Positions 35,566 to 48,138 of a DNA stretch of 64,000 nucleotides are shown piece after piece. The translations under genes and the position numbers were made by a program. The notes under the pieces are model-generated. The model searched no databases, was not told the DNA's origin, and was given only the letters and a program-made list of their open reading frames with translations. Origin of the DNA: Verpa conica. Lineage: Eukaryota; Ascomycota; Pezizomycetes; Pezizales; Morchellaceae. The stretch lies in the NCBI GenBank assembly GCA_033030425.1, contig JAUFSD010000008.1:930001-994000 (forward strand), read 5' to 3'. Each line of letters opens with the position of its first letter. Positions within the stretch are counted from its first letter, which is position 1.

Positions 35566-38500
35566 TTAATCAGCCTTCGTAGCAGAATCAACGTCCGCCA
35601 CCAACCCTTTCCATCCATCCACCTTCCAGGGTGCGACCATGATTGCTTTCTGGTCACAGCTCAGTATTCCCATTTGACTATACGCGTGGCACAAATCTTC
35701 TGCATCGACCTTCCCTTGAACCGCGACCTTCAGCGCCATATCTGCCGCATGGTAGGATGGACCATCGGGGGCGACGTTAGAGAGATTACTCCATGTGGAA
35801 GATGAAAAGGGGCGAAGGAAAATCGATGCTCCCGCAATACTGATAGTGTGATCCCGTTTCTATTAGTTTTGAAATGCAGCGTTAGTGGATTGTTTCATGT
35901 TTTGATAGATTGAGTTGTAGGGGATAACAGAAAAGAAGGACTAACCTGGAGTTGCCCAATAGAGCTCAAGAGTTGATCGACCTTTTCTCTTGAGACCTTA
36001 TCGAGTTTTTCCATTCCACGAACTGAGTGTAAGTCATCTAATACTGCGTCTACAACTTCTTCACTATCATCAAGAATACCAATAGCCCCAAGTAATAGAA
36101 TCGACTGTAGATGATCAGGGTTTTTCTCGATACAAGAAAACAATTGATCTCTTGCAACATCCCTCTCCTCCTCTCCTCCCTTGGCCCAAAGTACCTGTGA
36201 AAGTAAACAAACGACATCAGGGTTCTCTTCGCTCTCGCTCAATGCCGCCTTGAACATTTCTAAACTTTCATCCATCGCACCCAGGTAGTAGTGTGCTAAG
36301 CCCGCTGTGAGGTGCGCTGACAAACGGCAGCTTTGTAAAGCCTCCGTTTCTCCTGATAGGTCGAGTGCTAGGCTAGCATTTTCGATGGCTGCTTCATATT
36401 CCTTAAGTCCAAGTCTTGCACGCGCAAGATCGGCTTTGGCTTGTGCATATCGTATCAGATCATCCTCTGATTCTGTCTCCTCATACCGCTGCTCAACCGT
36501 ACTACAGACAGTCTCTAATTTAGTAGCAGCTGGAGTAAATTCTTGGACTCGTTCATTAAAAAGTGCATTAAGTCTTAGAGAAACTGGCTCAGAAGAAATT
36601 TGCTCCTCTAGCTTCTGCAGCGCAAATAGAGGCCCTAGGAGTGAACTAAACGCTATAGAAGAGTGTAGCCTCACAATACTATCGAAAGTCGCTGTTGAGA
36701 ATTGTCGTTTGATAAAAGTCTATATAGTTTATTAGTTTTGCACAGCCCATCACTCGACAAATCACTTACCGAAGAACTTTCAGATATCTCAAAAGCATGT
36801 CCATAAAGCTCTAAAGCCTCTCGGTTTTCTCCAACTAGGCCTGCAATAATTGCCTGTCCCACCCACGCAAGTGCATACTCCGGGTCCGCGCTCTGCGCCT
36901 TTGAGAAAGCTTGATTCGCAATTTCGAGGTCCCCTTCTATTGTATAAAGTGCTCCTAAATTTACCCAAACCCTTGCATTCTTCTCATTGATATATAACGC
37001 TCTTACCAGTGCATGTTGCGCAACTTTAGTATTTAGTTCGCCGGTCGCGACTCCAAGTGCATTCCAGAACTCGTGGTTGCCGGGCTCGAGCTTGATGGTA
37101 CGTTTGAAGCACCTAATGGATGCAAGACGGTATTTCATGGGACGGACGGGAAGGGAGGCATACGTGCGGTATTCAGCGCAGCCAAGATTAAACCAAGCAA
37201 CAGCGTGAGCGTGGCGGTCATCAGCAGAAGCGTAGATAGCTCTTTTGTATGCCAAAATGCCCATATGGAGGCATGCCGTCAGATTATCTACTCCCTCTTC
37301 TCCGTCTTCAAGATCTTCCAGGGCAGTAGAACCAACGCCATCAACGTCGGCAATGATATCGAATTCAGACATGTCGATATCTTCCATTAGTATTCCCGCT
37401 ACCAGACCTTTGGGAAACTTTCCGGTTAAGCTCTGCACCCAGGAGAAAATGATACAGCAATCTCCCACTGACTTCCAAAGGTTAAACGCATCTGACCTTT
37501 CCTTAACAATCTTCTCAGAAACCTGTAGACTCTCTGCCGCCGCATCAACTGCCCTCCCGAAAAAACCCGTCTCCACATAATGCCACGCACTCGCAAGTAA
37601 CGTCCCACCCAACGCTACAAGTACTCCAAACTCCCCGGGCCTCAATTCAAGAACGGATCGGTATCCCGTACAGGCGACTTCGTATTCACCCAACTCACGG
37701 TTCACATTTGCGAGCATGTACTTTGGAAACCAGTTTGTCGGGTCGAGTTTCTCAGCTTGAACAAACACCTTCGTAGCGGCGACCCATCTGCCAGAGGAAG
37801 AATATGCTTCTCCGAGGCCAACCCAGGAATGGTAATCATTTGGTGAAGCTCGTAAAGCTTCTTGGAAGGACTTAATTGCGAGTATATAGTTTTGTGCGTT
37901 CTGTCACAAGATAGCACACGTCAAAACCCACCCCAAGATCATTCAATGTGATACAACGTACCAACTCAACGACACCAATCGCACTATGTGGCCAACTAAT
38001 ACCCTTTCCAGGAATAGATCTCTTCTGGTCAGCCTCTGCAACCCTCCTCGCAATAATCTCGACTAACTCCCATTCGCGGCTTTCGGCAAAACTCCTTGCG
38101 AGACGCTCGGCAGCCTCTACTTCACCAGCTGATAGCTCGAATGCCTTTTGAAAACACTTATTCGCTCTTGGGATATCACCAACAATATCTGCGTAGAAGA
38201 TACCCAGAGATGTATAAGCCGGCGCAAAATTCTGGTTATTCTGTAGTGCTGAGATGAAATATGAATATGCCCCTTTTCTATCGGCTCTCCCCTCCTCTGT
38301 TCTCATTCATCAGTACTTTCAAATAATGAAGGGTAATACGGGGTTTACCATCCCCATTCCACACAGCCATTCCAATCCTCCAGACAACCTGTGCCTTTAG
38401 ATCCCTACTCCTTGGATCAACCCCTCCAATTAATATTGCACACCTCTTTAGCTCCTCCTTCCCTTCTTCATGTTTTCCCATTAAAACATCACACCACGCA

Positions 38501-40278
38501 GCCTCTGCTCTAATCTTGACATTATCTGGATCTATTGCGAGTGCCCTCCTAAGTAGATCTCCAGCCATCTGGTACTTCTGCTGCTCCTCAAGAATAAGCC
38601 CTAAACCCACTAGCGCAGCACTGTAGGTTGTGTTCCGAGTTAGCACGGACTCGAAAGCAGCACGAGCTTCATGATGGTATTTGGGAGATTGGTAGTGAAT
38701 TTGTGCTGTTGTGAGAATGACGGTGATGGCGTCAGTGTTTTTAGTGAATGGAAGGTTTGTTCGAATAGATTCATTGGCTAGCAGTCTTGTGGCGTTATGG
38801 GAAACACTGATAGCGGATTCATATTCTTCAAGGAGGAGGTAGTATTCGGCGACAATTCGGTGACAGAGAATTGAGGATTGGGCCTTTTCGAGACCTTCCT
38901 GCTGGGTGTTAGTGGGTGATATTTTATGTACTAACCCTTTTGTTACTGTAATAAAGGTGATACATACGATCATGGCATCTATTCTGTCATCTGGAGAATT
39001 TCCGTCAGCATCTGCGTCGGGCCCTTTTTTGACGGGCTTTCCGTCTTCGTCTCGCTCTTCAGGCATGGGGAAGGGCGAGAGTTCGGATTTTAGGTATGCA
39101 CCGAGTGCCTTCGAAAGACCAGAGTCGGGGAAGAATTGGATGTATTCGCGTAGAATATTCACATCATGTTCGCCTTCAATCAGCTGTTAGTATAACTGGT
39201 AATTCCTCTCTAAGCGATTGGCATTATCAAAATACCTACCAATACTTTCACAATCCCTCCACTCAATCACAATCCTCCAAGCCAACTCAAACGGATACTT
39301 TAATATTACTAGCCCCTCCGCCCATTTATAAACCTTCTCTCTTTCTCCATCTTTCTTCTCTTTTTCTGAAACAAGTAGCTTATCATATCCATGTTGCAAT
39401 AGCTTTGTATCGATTGTTCTTCGTAACTCTTCGTCGTCTGACCAGTTGAGAATATCGTGATATAGCCCTTCTAACGGTGAAACACCTAGGACCTCTCGTT
39501 TAACTTCGATTGTGACCTGGCCTGGTTTAGCATCGAGTCGGGAACGCCGGGATGCGATTTCTTTGTTGATTCGCTCCTTTTCTTCAGACTCGATTATGTC
39601 TATGAGTTTTTGGAGGGTGAGAGAGGGATGGGGGATGCGGCCTTCAAGGAAGTCAAAGATGGGGGAGGTAGGTAGAAGTAGATGAAGCGCATGTTTATAC
39701 TATAATTTATTTAGAGTTCCTGCTTTGGCTTGAGTTATAGTAGGAAGGGGACAAACCTGCTCTTTACTTCCATGCTCTTTCACGAACGGTACGATCTTGT
39801 CTACGACTGTTTGACATCTCGTCCGATCATCCCTACCATTTTCTAGAGTTCAGCTACCATCTCCTCTCATCCTCGACGCCTAATTAAGAACCTACATGTC
39901 CCGAAATATAACCGCTAGTTTCATTGTAGCATCCATGTACTTATCCACCTTCCGCTGGGCCTCATAAACGTTCACAAGCCCACTCCATGCATTCGGGTTC
40001 TCTTTCTTATCCTTCTTATCCTTCTGAGCCTCCGTGGCAATAGCTTCCCGGTAACACGCTTCAGACTCGTCATACTTCTGTTGTCGAAACAATGCTAACC
40101 CAAGAAACGTATTACTACCAACCAATCAGCTCATGGTCATTGCTTCCACAGAGGGTACATACACATTGTAGTTCCCCGGTTCAAACTGTAGCACGGTTCG
40201 GCATTTCTCTTCCGCGCCTGCCCAATCTTCGGCTTTGAGCGCAAGTGGAATCGCTTTGATTAATGCCTTTGTGGCCAT
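35566..40278 (-). CDS. SKI3: Superkiller protein 3, TPR scaffold of the Ski complex
   Basis: Ten exons: 40278-40163, 40114-39896, 39832-39757, 39699-39240, 39173-38968, 38901-38349, 38296-37962, 37900-36770, 36719-35946 and 35859-35566, giving 1387 residues. Tetratricopeptide repeats run along the whole length: GLALFRQQKYDESEACYREA, AYTSLGIFYADIVGDIPRA, WVGLGEAYSSSGRWVAA, GYRSVLELRPGEFG and ARVWVNLGALYTIEGDLE, each a partial unit. The C-terminus (KRDHTISIAGASIFLRPF, APWKVDGWKGLV) matches the Ski3 end. Ski3 holds Ski2 helicase and Ski8 together and feeds mRNA to the cytoplasmic exosome. Intron 4 uses a GAAG acceptor; intron 5 (66 nt) is stop-free and in frame. No lesion is seen. Confidence 0.92.
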
Positions 40279-40608
40279 TGCGGTTTCGTGCTGAGCGGTA
40301 TTTTTTTGTTTGCGGGATGGAGGGCCTTATCGATTGCGGGATTGTCGCCAGAGTGTTACACAGCTTGGTATAACCCTAACCCTGGTATGTAGTGTTATGC
40401 TTCGACGAGGGGGTTAGAGGTGCTCTTAGGGGAGTTATTGGCGGAAGTCTTGATTTCACGTATAGGGAGGCTTGTGTGGGGTTAATTGATAGGCTTTCAT
40501 AGTTTTTATGCTGCATGAATCAAGTTTTAATGTAGTGTTTAACAATTCCTATTGGTACATAATTCCTACTATACTTTTAAACCCAATTCTCATTACATGA
40601 CTACCCAT
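40279..40608. promoter_or_regulatory. SKI3 promoter spacer
   Basis: 330 nt between the TRM10 stop codon and the SKI3 start codon, both genes on the minus strand. The sequence just upstream of the SKI3 start is moderately GC-rich; no specific site is clear. Confidence 0.4.
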
Positions 40609-41853
40609 TCATGAGTTATCACCCAGTACACTATTTTCTGTTGAGGTTTCTCTTTTCTTCTTAGTGACTGACTCCGAGTCGTTCATTTCAGCTTCAACAG
40701 CTGCGGGTATTGGTTCCTCAGCTCCATCCTCCCCCTCCGCGTCCTCTTCATCGTCATGTCCCCCAGACTCCTCTCCCTTCTTTGATTTTAGCTTCGGCTG
40801 TTTCCTCTGCGGAATAGTCTCCATAAATGCCTCCTTCCAATCCCGACATTCAAGATACTTTAGCATGATCTCAACAACCTGGTTCGTAGTGAGGACGAAG
40901 CGGGAGGACATCTTAATGTATTCGCCGATTGGGAGTTTGGCGGTTCTGATTCCTTGTGCTTTGGCTTTATTGTAACATAGGCTCTATTACTCTTAATCAG
41001 TAAATATCCTTACTTTCATACATTCCAAGCAATGCCTACCTTGTACCGATTTCGATCCACAATCCCCCCGATAATATAACTAGTCCCAGGCACCAGATCC
41101 TCAATTGTATTCTCCGAGTCCGCAGTTAGGTATACAAGATCCCCTTTTGTTTTGTTCTCTTCTGTAACCTCGTATTCTTTATCCGAGAATTTGACGTCCC
41201 TCCATTTGAGATGTTGGCTTTTCATTACGTTCTGGTAGCGGGCAAGGAGACGGCCATTAAGAGAGGTTACGGCGAGGGTGACCTGGTGGGTTGCAGAACG
41301 GTTGACTGCGTAGCAGCGGGTGAGCTGTGAGGACATAGATATGACTTCCTATAATCAAAGTTAGAATAGAATGGTAGGAGCTGAGTGATTGAGGAGGAGG
41401 AAGAGGACATACTTTATCATTCATCATCTCATCAAAGCCACAATCCATGATGAGAGTTATAGGTTCCAACACCCGCTTCACCGGCTCTATCTTCAGCTTC
41501 TTGCTTGTAGGTTCTTCCCCTTCGGTACCCTTCATAGAACCAGATATTTCCTCCTCATTCTCTCCCCCTTCCTCTACTTTCCTCTTCAGCCCATTATCAC
41601 TACCACTCCCCGTCGCCAATTCCTCCCGTTTTCGTAGTTTCGCAGCCTTCTTCTTCGCCCTTTTATTAGCTTTCCACTCCTCTCTCGTATCTGTGAAATG
41701 CTTCAACCTCGCAAGCTTCTTCTGTTGATTCTTCGAAAGCGGCGTCCCATCCTCCGCTACAGGAACCGAGACTCCAGAGTCGACACCCGTAACCTGATCC
41801 ACACCCTCCTCCTCCTTCTCAACCTCATTTCCCTCTAGCTGCATTAACTCCAT
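40609..41853 (-). CDS. TRM10: tRNA (guanine-9-N1) methyltransferase Trm10
   Basis: Exons 41853-41413, 41348-41040 and 40983-40609 give 374 residues. The N-terminus is acidic then strongly basic ([35 protein letters not shown]), typical of tRNA binding. The SPOUT methyltransferase domain covers about 128-310: [62 protein letters not shown] and [12 protein letters not shown], including the conserved aspartate of the DRNRYK block. A highly acidic tail follows. The enzyme makes m1G9 on tRNA using S-adenosylmethionine. Its start is 235 nt from that of the divergent complex I gene. Confidence 0.95.
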
Positions 41854-42088
41854 TTGTTCGTACTTTTTTTAAAAACAAACAAACAAACAATTCTGCTGTT
41901 ACAACTCGTGACTCTCTCCCAAAAAGTAAAATAAAATATTTAAAAAAGAAAACACTTCCTAAAGTTGCCCGCCCCACTACCCATCCAATCCAAAACAATC
42001 CGGGTAACCACTAGCCAGCACCAACCCGCAACGTCAACTCCCCCCACCAACACCCACTACAAAATAACCCTCCCTCACCCCACGCATC
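41854..42088. promoter_or_regulatory. Bidirectional promoter between TRM10 and the complex I gene
   Basis: 235 nt between divergent start codons. It has a CAAA repeat next to TRM10, an A-rich centre and a C-rich stretch (CAACCCGCAACGTCAACTCC and following) near the plus-strand gene. No single factor site is certain. Confidence 0.55.
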
Positions 42089-42649
42089 ATGGTACAAGGT
42101 ACACCCTCCCGCTCCCGCTCCAGTAACCTATACTAACAGGGGTTTCTCTACTATAGATCTCCCACCGTCCGGTGGCTATGGCCCAATTCAGTATAAACGC
42201 AATGTCCCAGCACGCGGCTTCAAGCCATCATACTATCTCCTCGCTATGGGCGTCGTATGTGCGTACGGTTTCTACGAAGTGACGAAGGGGAACCGCGAGC
42301 TTGTGTTTGTATACTCCCATCAGATAAGCCTAGCAGGTACTGATGTGTAGGGGTAGTGAATTCTCCCGGGAGAAGGCGTGGGCTCGGATTCATTTGATAC
42401 CGCTTCTGGAGGCGGAGGCGGATCGTGATCATGTGCGCCGGCAGCTAGCAGCCAATGCGCGGGAACGGGAGCTTATGAAGGATGTAAAGGGGTGGAAGTT
42501 TGGGAGTGTTTATAATTCTGATAGGTTTGGCCACTTCTTTTTCTGGTGTGTCCCGAACATTTAGACTAATTCGTGAGGATAGGTTTATCCGCCCTACATA
42601 TTCCCCAACCCCAACTTCTGAGATTCATAACCAGCGACCGGCACTCTGA
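42089..42649 (+). CDS. NDUFA13: Mitochondrial complex I accessory subunit, GRIM-19/NDUFA13 family
   Basis: Exons 42089-42098, 42157-42304, 42357-42524 and 42583-42649 encode 130 residues. The first coding exon is only 10 nt. The protein begins MVQDLPPSGGYGPIQYKRN, has one hydrophobic segment (YYLLAMGVVCAYGFY) spanning the inner membrane, then REKAWARIHLIPLLEAEADRD and VYNSDRFIRPTYSP. This matches the fungal B16.6/GRIM-19 subunit of NADH:ubiquinone oxidoreductase. The acceptor of intron 2 could be either of two AGs six bases apart (42350 or 42356); 42356 gives the spacing of homologues. Confidence 0.9.
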
Positions 42650-42915
42650 GTTTCATGCATTTCTAACATGGCATGCATGAAGGATATACATATATTCTGT
42701 ATTATACCAAGACAAGAGCTCCGAATTGACAAGAGAAATGAAAGAAATCCAGAGTTTCCAATGTCAATGTTCATAAAAAAAACTGCAAACATTTCCCACA
42801 TGAACCATCACTCGTAAAAAAAAAAAAAAAACATAAATCCAAAACAACCAAACATAGTGCCTAAACAAGCGCAGTAACATCTCATAAATACCCCCCATAA
42901 CCCCCAGTGCCCTTT

Positions 42916-45163
42916 TCACATTATCACGCACTGTCTATATCCTCCCTTACACATCTCCATATACCCCTCATCTTCATAGTCTGCACTCATCTTCCCCACC
43001 CCCGTAACTTTAATCCCTTGCTCCCCTTCCGCATGCCACCATCTGAGCACACTCCTTTCATCTTCATATTCCCACTTCCCCCCTGTAACCACAACTTTAA
43101 TGTCGCTCTTCGGGAAGTGGAATGGTGGCATAAAAATTTCTGTCGGTGCGGCTTCGTCGGTTGGTTTAGACGCTATGAGCTTAAGTTCGAATGTAGCTTT
43201 CGCTAGGTTGAAGCCGCTCTCGACGATGGTCCCAACAGTGTATACAGGAGAAGGACGAACAAACGCCTCCGCTGCCCTTGAACCAGCGACGATGCTATCC
43301 GGTACAACCTTTTGCATGTCTTCAGGGTTTGTGGACATACTACTCGTACTCAGCGCCCTCTTCAAGCTCCCGCTATCAACCGTACCAGCACTTCTCATGT
43401 TTCCCGCACTAGAATTTGGTGGACGATCATCGATACTAAAGATGCTAAGATCCTCCCCGTTCCAGTTATCACCCCACTCGTGATTATTCCCTGCACAATA
43501 GGTCCACAATGTGAATCCGACTTGTGCACCCTCAAGTGCAAAGTGATTTGCGTCCATGGCACGAATTTGGGAGATGTAGTTGCCTGTGTTGTAGGCGTAT
43601 TTATCATCCATATCATACGGGATACCAATTTCCGAAAATAAGCAGGGGGTGAGGCCGATGTTGTCAAGACCTTCCTGTTTCATTGCTTTGAGTTGGTCGC
43701 GGAGACAATTTCTAAAAGATGTTAGTGGGAAGTGAGTAGGAATAAGTAAAGTCAAGATACCTAATAGCTGTTTCACCAATCTTGACTGCGAAAGAAGGCG
43801 CATAATATCTTCCTCTCAAAACACCCAACACATCAACATTCCACAGCCGATTCCACTTCTTTGTCATCAACGTAATCCCATCATAGAAGTGGGGTGTATA
43901 AACCATCCTCTCATGCGCATCCTCGGTTCCCTTGATATGTGGCGGGATCTCAAACACTGGTGGTTGACAAAACATAATAGCGGTTTTATGAACACTTCTA
44001 ATTGCCTTTGAATATTTTCTATAATGATCTAGGAAGTACGTTTCGGTAAACTTCTCCGCATCCATGGCCTCCCCGCTCGGTGTCTTGCTGAAGTAATCGT
44101 TTCGGAGGATTGTATCGGTTGCTGGGTCCCAGACTCCGTGTTGCGCCCATATACACGTACCGAGTTTCCAATCAGGGTCACGCTTCCACCCGTAACGGGA
44201 GTCATCGTAGTTAGCCGGGAGCCATGCTTGTATCCCCTTCGGGTCAACGAGTGCTGAGCCAGTCTTGTAAGGGCCAGTACCGCCAAAGTCCCATGTGTCG
44301 ATCTCGCAGGCCCTACCGGATCCAGTGAGGATAGCTTGCCATGCAGTTGGCGAGGTGCCCTTTTGGAGCTTCTGCTGTGTTGGGATTGCGTCTAGTTTCT
44401 GGTACCCAATGAGACCACGATTGGGTTCGTTAATGGATTCGTAACCAATAACTGGGCAGTCCTCAAGATCACCAGCATCATGAATACGCTGCGCAAGATG
44501 CTTAACAGCCGCAATGAAGTGATCCTGGAGAAAGTCTTGAATGTTTTTGCCGTTGATTATACACTTTGGTGCAAAATCACGGCCGGCGAACCAGAGCGTG
44601 AACATGGTCAAACATGCGAGCCGCTGGTAATTCGTCGACCAGATCATTTTCGGGAACGTTGAGGGGTCAGGATATGTATTATGGACCAACGCAGCTTCAG
44701 TGACCTCAAAGGTCTCAGGGTTGAGTCCCATCGCATAGATCGTCCACATTGGTGCCCCAGAGCCGCCTGCTAATCTTGACCAGACGTCTTGATGCGGGTC
44801 CATGAATACCATGAAATCATACTCCTTTGCCTTTCGGAGAATCTTGATTGTATGGTCGATCCATTCCTCGTCATAGATAGCAGGTCCCTTAGCTTCTATA
44901 GCCTCCCAAGTGAAGATGTACCGGATAGTGTTGTACCCGCAATTCCTTAGCCGCTGGAAATGGACATCTGCGTCCTCAAGGGGGAACGGCCGGCCGACAA
45001 AAGAGACGTTATCACCATCAAAAAAGTCCTTAGAGATGTGGGAAGGGAGGTTCGGCGTGGTGGGGAATTTAGCGTCGGAGGCGAGATTGATGCCGCGGAG
45101 GGTTACTTGGCGATTGTGTTCGTCCTTGAAGTAGGGACCATCGATGGTTAAAAATGAAGGCAT
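42916..45163 (-). CDS. EGH1: GH5 steryl-beta-glucosidase / glucocerebrosidase-type enzyme
   Basis: Exons 45163-43761 and 43711-42916 give 732 residues. The TIM-barrel begins with RQVTLRGINLASDAKFP and MDPHQDVWSR. The acid/base glutamate is in YESINEPNRG (about 246) and the nucleophile glutamate is in LFSEIGIPYD (about 495). A C-terminal beta-sandwich holds PPFHFPKSDIKVVVTGGKWEY in part. This architecture fits fungal EGCrP2/Sgl1/Egh1, which removes glucose from ergosteryl glucoside and sometimes glucosylceramide; these are intracellular and have no signal peptide, as here. Exact substrate preference cannot be read from sequence. Confidence 0.88.
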
Positions 45164-48138
45164 GCTGGATGCGTAGGGGGGACTATTTGAGAATAGGCGA
45201 TATATGTGCCAGGATCTATTCCCCTAGCTAATAGTAAGCTTTAATTTCTCTCTTTTTCTATGCACACTGGTAAGTGTAGTCCAGGGAGCTGATCAGCTGC
45301 CGAGAAGCTCACCTTGAGCTTATGCCAGTGAGTACAGCTGAGAAGATGTGACCGGCTAAGAGAGCGTATACGCAAAGCCGAGTGCCGTAATAGTTGTATG
45401 TTGGAGGTGTTCTAAAAAGCCAGATATCAAGTAGACAGTTGTATATCGCGAAATCTAAAAGACGCAGGAGGCCCTTGGTTTTGGATGGGGCAACAGCTCC
45501 AACAGGTTATCCTTGTCTTGGCAGACCGCCCCTTCCGACTTTATGACGAATGTGGCCGCAATCGATAAGGCGAATAAGTGCTATTAATAAACCAATCAAG
45601 TCACACCTAAATTCGCATTCGCGTTCGTTCTCGAGTTCGGGTTCGCATTCATACTCGTACTATAAGAATACAGGATGGCCGGCTGTGGTTAGAACTGGAG
45701 CCGGTGTATCTGGGTAGAATAAGTCCTTTTATATAGCCCCCTACAAGACTACCTTGTATCATAAAACTACGGACTCTTTCGTGCTTCTATGGATTTATGT
45801 TTCGAATTAAAGATTGATACACTACGGCTAGACTTATACGCGTGGGCTATAAAATAGGTTAGAGGTCTAGCTTGTTCCTAGAATAATTATCCATCAAACC
45901 AATACTTATAGCCAAAAACAAGCCCGTAATGCTTCGCCTAGTAAACACTCTTTAAAAGTAATACAAAATCCCAATACTAGTATACGAGGCAATAGGCTCA
46001 GCCTACTCTTGAAACTCGTATTCTAGATGCTGATAAATACATACGTATAGTTTCCCAGAACCTAACCTATAGAATCATGCCCTATTTTGCACTTACCTTA
46101 AACTTGCTACTGATGGTGATATTATAACTCTCCTTTCTCATAACTGAAGTCGTCATTGTGAGCCATGAAAAGAGCAGTGAGGCTATCTATTCATTTGGAA
46201 AATTTAGATACTGCTAGCTGGTAAAACGTCACAATGGTACACGAGAGATAGACACGCGAGCCGTGGCAAAAGGCTCCTACTACTCGATACTCGAAAGATA
46301 GGTTGATTCTGGCACTAGGTAAATCTCCCTTAAAATGATCCCCTTAAGAATTATAGATGAGAAAGCAGGCTAAGAAGGCATAAATATATGTGAGTTTCTA
46401 CTTTAGACTAGGAAGCCAGAAGAAAGTCTTTGAAGAGACTTGAGACTACAAGGTGGGGTTATTAGTCATAAGACTAAGCCACTGTAACCCCGTGACCCGT
46501 ATTACGGGTGGCCTGCAGAGATAGCCACATGCCCTACCTATTCCCAGCGATTCTAGTACGTGCCTCCTGCATATACAGCCACCGGAAAGGTTATTGTAGA
46601 AAAAGAATTGGTGAGCAGGAGCACTGTAGCCAATCTCACCGCCAGAACCTCTGCTGAGAGCTTGGAAGACCAATAAACTCTATGGACCTCGGACCCCATG
46701 TTTCTACAATAATCTTGCCGGGGGCTATATCAAGTCGATCATGAGGCCTCAAGGGTAACATTACAGCCACGAAGAAAAAGAAAGCTCGTACCCGTGCATT
46801 GCACATCGGGTAGAAATAATATCCACTCACTCTTATGTGCCTCACCCCCTTATACGTAAAAGTAAAAGTAAATCCAGGTAAGGTTCTAATAGTGTCTCTT
46901 GCCATTCCTAGCATGAATACTGACAATAAAAACCCTATATCATGATTCAATATAGCGAGCGAGATGTCATGACTCTGTAGCTGGTCAAGGGCAGAGGTAC
47001 TAACACCTTTAGACTATCGATATCACAGCGTGTATAATACTAGAAAAGGATTTTTATTCCTCTGGTAGTCACAGGGAGTTTTCTAGTATAAAAGATGCGG
47101 AACTAACCTAAGCTAGCCATCAAGAACTTTATTTCTTTTAGCAAAAGTTCAGTACCAAAAAGAGGGGTGGGATCAGTACGGCGCTCCCGCCAATACATTA
47201 GCGATATACGAGGAATACGGTATTTGTACAGTAATCTACCTCAGATACTAATTTAATTCGGTATTTGCGACTATATTCTGTAGTAAATTCACCCCGTTTC
47301 TTCATACTGTTGTAACTATAATACATACATATATATAGTATTCAGGTCAAAAGCCAACCCCTTGGCATCTAATAGCGGAAAACTAAGGAGAAGAAAGCGG
47401 GGGGAATCATTGAGGATTTTATAGCAACAGAAAATTCCAAATACAGCTAGGTTTCTAAGGCTACTATAGTTCCTGATGTATTTAATACAACGGGGCAGCT
47501 ACAACACTTCACCGAGGGTTAGAATAGAACGGTTATTGTATCTTTAAAAGTCTATATTCTTCTAATTCTACTGTACTTTAACCACCAATATAACTACCAG
47601 TTACAGAAATAACCCTGCTAGCTAACTACATGTGGTAGTACATTGAAGCTAATGTCTCCATTACAATTACTATATTAAGAATAATGTCATAATAAATTAA
47701 GGAGCTTAAATACCTAAGCTACTTATGTAGTTTTGTTATATATAGGCAACGATAGTGCTATTGGCCTATTTTTCCTTTGATAATGTATTATAATTAACCA
47801 GTTAATTAATCAATATACAATTCCTTAGCAAGCACCCCACTAGCTAAGATATCAAAGAACCTATAAAAATAAAGGAAGATAGGTAGTCCAATACTAAGGA
47901 CCCTATATACCCCCTAGAGGGCAAATAACCGAAGTAGGAATCTATTCTTAATCTCAGTCTCCCCAAGCATCGTACATTCCTAATCATAGTCTGGTATACA
48001 AAGACAAGGGGAAAGGCGGAAAACAAAACAACCACTTGATACAACAGCAAAACGAGCCTAAGTACATCTATCGCCTTTTGAAGGAACATCCAACTTGCAC
48101 TATGGCATCCATCTACTTATAAATATTCACTCATCCCT
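45164..48138. other. Gene desert, AT-rich
   Basis: 3 kb with no supported gene; the longest frame (104 codons at 46636-46950, minus) is unlike any protein I know. The part from 45700 to 48100 is strikingly AT-rich with short direct repeats and may be decayed transposon sequence. A TTCGCA/TTCG-type hexamer repeat lies at 45611-45660. Confidence 0.5.
45611..45660. repeat. TTCGnn hexamer microsatellite
   Basis: About eight near-consecutive hexamers of the form ATTCGC, GTTCGT, GTTCGG, ACTCGT, located about 450 nt upstream of the GH5 start codon. Confidence 0.6.

Noticed and set aside
46446..46950. Two adjacent minus-strand frames (75 and 104 codons) that might be exons of one gene
   Set aside because: No splice pair joins them into a sensible protein and neither resembles a known family; the region is AT-rich and repeat-like.
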